Origin: CAG-390 sp045541375
GTDB taxonomy: Bacteria; Bacillota; Clostridia; Oscillospirales; CAG-272
Assembly: GCA_045541375.1 (NCBI GenBank)
Contig: JAZQJB010000072.1
Span: 1-26,721, forward strand
Length of the DNA: 26,721 nucleotides
Direction: 5' to 3'
In this document: in pieces, positions 21,937 through 26,721 of the stretch
Numbering within the stretch: position 1 is the stretch's first letter
How the letters are laid out: each line of letters starts with the position of its first letter
Program-made: the position numbers and the translations under genes
Notes under the pieces: generated by a model
What the model was told of the DNA's origin: nothing
Seen by the model: only the letters and a program-made list of their open reading frames with translations
Database searches by the model: none

Positions 21937-22887
21937 ATGATTCGGAAGATACTTAAACAATCCGCGCTTGTGCTGCCGTTGATCGTTTTACTGTTGCCGA
22001 TATTTCTGATACCTCTTTCTTTTTTCAAGAATCCCGACATAAAGGTCTGGCACAGCCCGTCGGGATTCACCCTTTCGGGGATTGAGAAATATTCGGATTC
22101 CTGCACCTTTGCGGCGAAATATAAAACCGATATTTATGCAGTAAACGCGGGATTCCTTGATGCAGTCGGATTTGAGCTCATAATCGGCAGAGATTTTGAC
22201 AGCGGAATAATGTCTCGCGGCGACTGTGTTATTGCAGTGAGCAAGTCTTACGCGCTTGAAGAATTCCTGACCGTTGACGTTCTTGGGTGCGCGGTTGAGA
22301 TCAACAAGGTTCAATATAAGATCAGCGCGGTTTTCGATGATAAAACGAGTTTATTAGAAAACATTGCCGGGATCGATTTTTCCAACACATTCTTTATACC
22401 ATACACTTCGGTATCCAATTACGCCGATTTGACGGTTACCACGGTTGTTTGCACGGGTGAAGTTCCGGAGGAGCTGTCGTTGAGATTGATGAAAGCAAAA
22501 TGCTCTGATATCGGGTATTATAAAAGGCAGTTGCGCATCACGCAGTATATCCTTCTGCTTGTTTTGGCGGGAATGTCTACGATGATAAACCTCAGAAAGT
22601 TCCGAAAAAGTAAATGGAGATGGATATTTTTGATATTATTTTTTATCATTATTATGCTTTTGATCTGTGCAGTAGGCAATCTTCCGAGCAATGCTGTACC
22701 GCAGAAAGGAAATGTTTTTGACATAGAATATCATTCAGAGGCTTTCAAAGGGATCGTTGGATCATTATTAAGCGGAGATATCAGAACCACACCAAAACTG
22801 TTTTATCTTTACAAAATCGCGATAACAATATATTCGGTTGTAATTCTTACGGGAATTGCGCTTATAAACCAAAAGCTTACAAGCTGA
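21937..22887 (+). CDS. MacB/FtsX-like permease without a fused ATPase
   Basis: A 316-residue protein with the MacB membrane layout. Helix 1 is at about 9-30, an extracytoplasmic domain follows (about 31-200), then helices 2 and 3 (about 206-250) joined by a basic cytoplasmic loop (LRKFRKSKW), and helix 4 near the C-terminus. The outer domain matches the MacB periplasmic core: NAGFLDAVGFELIIGRDFD, CVIAVSKSYALEEFL, DVLGCAVEINKVQYKISAVFDDK. It is shorter than usual MacB/FtsX permeases. The start at 21937 follows GAGG; an overlapping longer frame is rejected. Last gene of the operon. The family call rests on motif resemblance, not a search. Confidence 0.72.
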   Translation: MIRKILKQSALVLPLIVLLLPIFLIPLSFFKNPDIKVWHSPSGFTLSGIEKYSDSCTFAAKYKTDIYAVNAGFLDAVGFELIIGRDFDSGIMSRGDCVIAVSKSYALEEFLTVDVLGCAVEINKVQYKISAVFDDKTSLLENIAGIDFSNTFFIPYTSVSNYADLTVTTVVCTGEVPEELSLRLMKAKCSDIGYYKRQLRITQYILLLVLAGMSTMINLRKFRKSKWRWIFLILFFIIIMLLICAVGNLPSNAVPQKGNVFDIEYHSEAFKGIVGSLLSGDIRTTPKLFYLYKIAITIYSVVILTGIALINQKLTS

Positions 22888-22915
22888 AAGCACACCCTTT
22901 TTCGGGGTGTGCTTT
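22887..22915. terminator. Terminator of the ABC/adaptor operon
   Basis: AAAGCACACCC (22887-22897), TTTTTCG loop, GGGTGTGCTTT (22905-22915), then T. It overlaps the last base of the MacB-like stop codon. On the other strand it lies just past the nitroreductase stop, so it may act in both directions, though the T-tract is weaker there. Confidence 0.88.
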
Positions 22916-22920
22916 TGCTA

Positions 22921-23442
22921 TCAATCGTAAATGATTCTTCCGTCTTTTCTCGGTTTGGCGGTGGGGTATTCGCAGTCGCGGTAGCCGAGGATACAGTTGC
23001 CGATGCCGATATAGTTATCGCCGAGGCCCCATTTGGCTTTGAGGGCTTTGCCTTCTTCGGTCTCGAACATTTCGCGGGCGCGGTGGATCCAGCAGGAGTC
23101 AACGCCGAGGCTGTATGCGGCGAGCATCATATTGCCGATGACGAGGCTTCCGTCCTCGATGTATGTGAAGCGGTCGCTGTCCGAAAGAACTACAACAACG
23201 GTGGGCGCGCCGTAGAATGGGTCGGCATCGGGATTGCCGAGTATTTCGGCGTTGAGGCGGCGGAGCGTTTCGCGGGTCTCGGGGTCTGTGACGGCTACCA
23301 TAACGGGCGCTTGCCACGCCTTGCCGTTTGCCGCAAAGCTTCCCGCCTTAAGAATTTCGTCGAGAAGCTCGGCGGGGACGGGTCTGTCTGTATATTTCTT
23401 TACACTTCTTCTTTCGTAAATCGCGTTCAAAACTTCGTTCAT
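22921..23442 (-). CDS. Nitroreductase family protein (FMN-dependent)
   Basis: A 173-residue protein. The start at 23442 follows CGGAGGAT and gives MNEVLNAIYERRSVKKYTDR, the typical N-terminus with the FMN-phosphate-binding RRSVKKY. Further marks are AGSFAANGKAWQAPVMVAV, GSLVIGNMMLAAYSLGVDSCWI and the C-terminal GLGDNYIGIGNCILGY. Family members reduce nitro groups, quinones or flavins with NAD(P)H; the substrate is unknown. Single gene, divergent from the SGNH-like gene with its own promoter. Confidence 0.92.
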   Translation of the reverse strand: MNEVLNAIYERRSVKKYTDRPVPAELLDEILKAGSFAANGKAWQAPVMVAVTDPETRETLRRLNAEILGNPDADPFYGAPTVVVVLSDSDRFTYIEDGSLVIGNMMLAAYSLGVDSCWIHRAREMFETEEGKALKAKWGLGDNYIGIGNCILGYRDCEYPTAKPRKDGRIIYD

Positions 23443-23467
23443 TATGATTATCCTCCGTTTTTTCTTT

Positions 23468-23496
23468 ATTGTATCATATTTTGGGCGGTAATGCAA
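23468..23496 (-). promoter_or_regulatory. Promoter of the nitroreductase gene
   Basis: Minus strand: TTGCAT (23491-23496), 17-bp spacer, TACAAT (23468-23473), 26 bp before the start codon. Its -35 is only 9 bp from the -35 of the divergent plus-strand promoter, so the two may compete for polymerase. Confidence 0.75.
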
Positions 23497-23505
23497 GAGT
23501 TTTTC

Positions 23506-23534
23506 TTGACAATTCTCTTCTTCGGTGATATAAT
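23506..23534 (+). promoter_or_regulatory. Promoter of the SGNH-like gene
   Basis: TTGACA (23506-23511), 17-bp spacer, TATAAT (23529-23534) in the extended context GTGATATAAT. Only 18 bp separate the -10 from the start codon, so the leader is about 12 nt, just enough for the GAGGTGA binding site. Confidence 0.9.
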
Positions 23535-23552
23535 GTTTTTGAGGTGATAACT

Positions 23553-24377
23553 ATGAGAAAAGCTATTTTTGTCGGAAATTCATTTATTTACTACGGCGGA
23601 TGCGTTTATACTGGCAAGACCTGGAGAATGGATGAAACGGAGTCCATCGACTATGAAAGAAGGCAGGATGACCGCGCGTATTTTTATCAGATCTGCAAGC
23701 AATACGGCGTTGATATGAGTGTGACGGACGCGACTCACGGAGGGCGTATTCTCGCCGAGTTTACGGAAGCGGGCGACGGCAAGGATTATCCTACCGCAGG
23801 GATCGATCTGCTTGGCGGATACGATCTTTCGTCTTACACAGACGTATTTATCTCCGAGGCAGGACGCAACAACAAGGACTTTATCCGCGACATTGAGGCG
23901 GTTATGAGCCGTTTTTCGCCGGATGCGAATTTCTATTATCTGATTCATAATTACACGGTTTCGCAAAGGCACAATGAGATCTATTCCGCTCTCCCCTACC
24001 TTCGCAGCAAGGGTGTTAAGATCATTCCGTGGGGACAGCTTGTTTATGATATTTGGGTCGGAGATGCGGAGATAGTTGATGCAGAGTGCAAATACAACAA
24101 GAATTCCTTCATCGTCAAGCAGAGCGAGCGCGACGGTTTCCACGAGAATCCGCTTTGCGGCTACATCTGCGCGCAGATGTGCTTCAGCGCGATGACGGGC
24201 GAGAGTGCTTCAGGCACAGATCTTTCATTCTGCTCCGAGGTTATAAATTTTGACAAATACATTTCTGATCACTATGGATTCGAAGGCTCGACAACGAATT
24301 TCCCCGAAATTCTTGCAAGCAAGGATATGGAACAGATCAAAAAATACTGCGACGAATATATCAAACAATTTAATTGA
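23553..24377 (+). CDS. SGNH hydrolase-like protein (DUF4886-like)
   Basis: A 274-residue protein. It starts MRKAIFVGNSFIYYGG, where GNS (Ser10) replaces GDS of block I, as in DUF4886-type SGNH proteins. VFISEAGRNNKDF may hold the block III Asn, and DGFHENPLCGYICAQMCF near residue 200 carries the catalytic-type Asp-x-x-His. The start at 23553 is 5 bp after GAGGTGA; an in-frame GTG at 23544 lies inside that site. No signal peptide is seen, so it is cytoplasmic. The substrate is unknown. It shows no close resemblance to the other SGNH enzyme at 555-1706. Confidence 0.72.
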   Translation: MRKAIFVGNSFIYYGGCVYTGKTWRMDETESIDYERRQDDRAYFYQICKQYGVDMSVTDATHGGRILAEFTEAGDGKDYPTAGIDLLGGYDLSSYTDVFISEAGRNNKDFIRDIEAVMSRFSPDANFYYLIHNYTVSQRHNEIYSALPYLRSKGVKIIPWGQLVYDIWVGDAEIVDAECKYNKNSFIVKQSERDGFHENPLCGYICAQMCFSAMTGESASGTDLSFCSEVINFDKYISDHYGFEGSTTNFPEILASKDMEQIKKYCDEYIKQFN

Positions 24378-24378
24378 A

Positions 24379-24410
24379 AATAACGGCTGTTGCGCGCAAC
24401 AGCCGTTATT
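24379..24410. terminator. Bidirectional terminator
   Basis: AATAACGGCTGTTGC (24379-24393) and GCAACAGCCGTTATT (24396-24410) form a near-perfect palindrome with T-rich flanks on the plus strand (TTTTTATG) and TTTTCAATT on the minus strand. It separates the convergent SGNH-like gene and the deoB-cdd fusion. Confidence 0.92.
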
Positions 24411-24411
24411 T

Positions 24412-26010
24412 TTATGATATGTCGCTTCCGCTGAAGGAATACGGAAGGAGCATTGAAAGCGGGTAGATGTTCGGTCTGCGGGCGTTGCCGGTGATGACGA
24501 GGAGGTCGCCATTGGGGCTGAATTCAGCCATAAATTGACGGCAGATGCCGCAGGGCAGGCATTCGTCGATCGACTCATTTATACCGCCGCAGATGGCGAT
24601 TGCGGAAAATTCACGTTCACCTGCGGCAATGGCAGTCGTGAAGGCGTTTCTCTCGGCGCAGATCGTTCCGCCGTAGGAGGCGTTTTCGACGTTACAGCCG
24701 AGGAAGATGTTACCCGACTTACAAAGCAGAGCCGCGCCAACCTTGAAATGCGAATAGGGAACATAAGCATTCTCGCGCGCTTTTTCGGCGAGTGTGAGGA
24801 GTTCCGCAACCGTCGGCTCTTTGCCCTCGCAGATAAGTCCCGCGATTCCGGGAGCTTCGTAGACGGTCTCGGAACCAAGCAGAGCGCATACGGTCGCCGC
24901 AACGGTGTCAAAGCCGTCGATGGTACCAAGTTCGACGGGAGTTATATGCTTGCCTGCAACTATCATCGGAACGTACTCGCGGGTGTGGTCGGTCGTTTTG
25001 GTATATGCAGGGTCACAGCCGTGGTCGGCGGTAACTATCAGGACGTCATCCTCACGCATTTCGGGGAGAAACTCGCCAAGCCATTCGTCAAATTCGGTGA
25101 TAGCGGCGGCATAGCCGTCAACGTCTCTGCGGTGGCCGAATTTCGAATCGAAATCAACGAGATTGGTGAAGCAAAGCCCGCGGAAATCGCGTTTTGCGAT
25201 CTCGCTTGTTTTGGCAAGTCCGTCGGCGTTGCTTTCGCTGTACGTGTACTCGGTAAGTCCGCGGCCTGCAAAAATATCGTTGATCTTTCCGACGCCGATG
25301 ACATCGAAGCCTTCTGCCTTGAGGGAGTCAAGCATTGTGTCCTCGGTCGGTTCGAGTGAGAAATCGTGGCGGCGTGAGGTGCGGGAGAAGTTACCTACCT
25401 CGCCCTCGAAAGGACGCGCGATAACTCTGCCAACGGCGTGGTCACCGACGAGGATCTTTCTTGCCATTCTGCAATACTCGTAAAGCTGCTCGGGCGGGAC
25501 GAGGGATTCGTGTGCCGCGATTTGAAATACGCTGTCGGAGGAGGTGTAGACGATAAGATTGCCCGTTTTCAGATGTTCCTCGCCATAATCGACGAGAACC
25601 TGAGTACCCGAATAGGGCAAGTTACAGAGAACATCTCTGCCCGTTGCCGTTTTAAATGCTTCAATGACCTCCTCGGGGAATCCGTTCGGATATGTGGGAA
25701 GAGGCTTTTCGGATATGATGCCCGCCATTTCCCAATGTCCGATTGTCGTGTCCTTACCGTTTGAAAGCTCGCGCAGGCGGGCAACTGCGCCCGAAATATT
25801 GCCAAGAGCCTCTGCGGGGGCTTTTTCTTTTTGTCCGTCAATGGCAAAAAGGCCGAGTTTGGTGAGATTCGGTGCGTTGAATTTCTTCGATTTCACGACA
25901 GCACCGAGGGTGTCCGCGCCTGCGTCGCCAAATGCGGCGGCATCGGGTGCTTCTCCGATTCCGAAGCTATCGAGAACGATGAGAAATACGCGTTTGATAT
26001 TTTCCTTCAT
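24412..26010 (-). CDS. deoB-cdd: Phosphopentomutase-cytidine deaminase fusion
   Basis: One 532-residue chain. Residues 1-~395 are a full phosphopentomutase: metal Asp14 in LIVLDSFGIGEAPDA, GKDTTIGHWEM (85-95) with the phosphorylated Thr region, TADHGCDP (327-334) and TDHTREYVP (340-348). It interconverts (deoxy)ribose 1- and 5-phosphate. Residues ~401-532 are a complete cytidine deaminase: PYSHFKVGAAL (418-428), CNVENASYGGTICAERNAF with zinc ligand Cys451 and catalytic Glu453, and PCGIC (Cys487, Cys490). The join is only a few residues and both domains look intact. It lies 7 bp after deoD with GAGGCTGAA upstream. The pair degrades and salvages nucleosides in one operon. Confidence 0.95.
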   Translation of the reverse strand: MKENIKRVFLIVLDSFGIGEAPDAAAFGDAGADTLGAVVKSKKFNAPNLTKLGLFAIDGQKEKAPAEALGNISGAVARLRELSNGKDTTIGHWEMAGIISEKPLPTYPNGFPEEVIEAFKTATGRDVLCNLPYSGTQVLVDYGEEHLKTGNLIVYTSSDSVFQIAAHESLVPPEQLYEYCRMARKILVGDHAVGRVIARPFEGEVGNFSRTSRRHDFSLEPTEDTMLDSLKAEGFDVIGVGKINDIFAGRGLTEYTYSESNADGLAKTSEIAKRDFRGLCFTNLVDFDSKFGHRRDVDGYAAAITEFDEWLGEFLPEMREDDVLIVTADHGCDPAYTKTTDHTREYVPMIVAGKHITPVELGTIDGFDTVAATVCALLGSETVYEAPGIAGLICEGKEPTVAELLTLAEKARENAYVPYSHFKVGAALLCKSGNIFLGCNVENASYGGTICAERNAFTTAIAAGEREFSAIAICGGINESIDECLPCGICRQFMAEFSPNGDLLVITGNARRPNIYPLSMLLPYSFSGSDIS

Positions 26011-26017
26011 TTCAGCC

Positions 26018-26721
26018 TCAATTCATAGCCACGGCAACTTCGAGGGCGACTTCCATCATCTGAGTGAATGAGTTCTGTCGTTCCTCTGCAGTTGTGACTT
26101 CGCCTGTGAGAAGGTGGTCGGAGATCGTGCAGATCGCGAGAGCCTTCTTACCTGCGCGAGCGGCGTTCATATAAAGCGCTGCGGCTTCCATTTCTACTGC
26201 AAGACAGCCAAGCTTCATCCACTTGCCCGACGCGGTTTCATCGTCGCAATAGAAGGTATCGGAGGAATAGAGATTGCCGACGTGGTATCTCGCACCCTTT
26301 TCTTCGCAAGCTTTGACCGCTTCTTTAAGAAGCTCATAGCTTGAGATCGCGGAAAAGTTGCCGGGGAGGCAGTACTGCGATGCGAAATTCGAGTTGGTGC
26401 AAGCGCCCTGACCGATGACGATATCGCGTACGCGGAGTTTTTCCTGCATTGCTCCTGCAGAGCCGACGCGGATGATGTTCTCTACTCCAAAGAAATTATA
26501 AAGCTCATAGCTGTAAATGCCGATCGAGGGCATACCCATTCCGGATGCCATTACCGATACGGGAACTCCCTTATAGGTTCCTGTATATCCCTGAACGCCG
26601 CGAACGTTGTTTACGAGGCTGGCATTTTCAAGGAAGTTTTCAGCGATAAATTTAGAACGCAGAGGGTCGCCGGGCATAAGGACTGTTTTAGCGAAATCCT
26701 CGGGGCACGCGTTGATATGGG
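26018..26721 (-). CDS. deoD: Purine-nucleoside phosphorylase (5' end beyond window)
   Basis: The frame is open to the window edge. The codons upstream of the first internal ATG read PHINACPEDFAKTVLMPGDP, the conserved DeoD N-terminus, so the true start lies a few codons outside the window. Other marks are the phosphate-binding GDP, VMASGMGMPSIGIYSYEL, IIRVGSAGAMQ, CLAVEMEAAALYMNA (nucleoside-binding MEAA) and TISDHLLTGE with the catalytic Asp. This is the hexameric low-molecular-weight type. It cleaves purine (deoxy)nucleosides to base and (deoxy)ribose 1-phosphate, the substrate of the DeoB domain encoded next. Confidence 0.96.
   Translation of the reverse strand, partial: HINACPEDFAKTVLMPGDPLRSKFIAENFLENASLVNNVRGVQGYTGTYKGVPVSVMASGMGMPSIGIYSYELYNFFGVENIIRVGSAGAMQEKLRVRDIVIGQGACTNSNFASQYCLPGNFSAISSYELLKEAVKACEEKGARYHVGNLYSSDTFYCDDETASGKWMKLGCLAVEMEAAALYMNAARAGKKALAICTISDHLLTGEVTTAEERQNSFTQMMEVALEVAVAMN

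Overview
The window looks like a chromosome segment of a Gram-positive, low-to-medium GC member of Clostridia, possibly a gut Oscillospirales or Christensenellales type; I cannot place it closer. Support comes from the 16S 5' end, zinc-ribbon forms of L28 and S18, an rpsF-ssb-rpsR operon, strong AGGAGG-type ribosome binding sites, near-consensus TTGACA/TATAAT promoters with 17-bp spacers, and clostridial families (YitT, a GME-fold DUF6873-type protein, AgrC/AgrA-like two-component genes). No mobile element, CRISPR array or tRNA was found.

Left part (1-7104). The 5' end of a 16S rRNA gene leaves the window to the left on the minus strand, preceded by a leader and a consensus promoter. Upstream of it lies a minus-strand pair, YitT-family membrane protein then SGNH hydrolase. 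A divergent promoter drives rpsF-ssb-rpsR. After a bidirectional terminator comes a minus-strand pair: an esterase-acyltransferase fusion and a zinc-ribbon membrane protein.

Middle (7105-14249). A minus-strand group upp - RluA-family pseudouridine synthase - lnt runs left. Divergent to it is an MtaB-type tRNA methylthiotransferase carrying an extra ~420-residue C-terminal region that resembles a degenerate PurL segment. Then come rpmB and a GME-fold protein. The last gene and the following histidine kinase converge with both stop codons inside one terminator hairpin.

Regulated membrane locus (14237-22915). A LytTR response regulator and GHKL histidine kinase are transcribed leftwards. To the right are two transcription units whose promoters carry almost superimposable arrays of GGGATAA/TTATCCC boxes at the same distances from the -10 element and the same 5'-leader hairpin. 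Unit 1 encodes two unrecognised membrane proteins. Unit 2 encodes a solute-binding lipoprotein, two sugar-type ABC permeases, an HlyD/MacA-like adaptor and a MacB-like permease, with no ATPase gene. I infer that the two-component system controls both units; this is the best candidate here for an undescribed system.

Right part (22916-26721). A nitroreductase and a second SGNH-like protein are divergent from tight back-to-back promoters. The window ends in a minus-strand nucleoside-salvage operon: deoD (cut by the window edge) followed by a single-chain phosphopentomutase-cytidine deaminase fusion.
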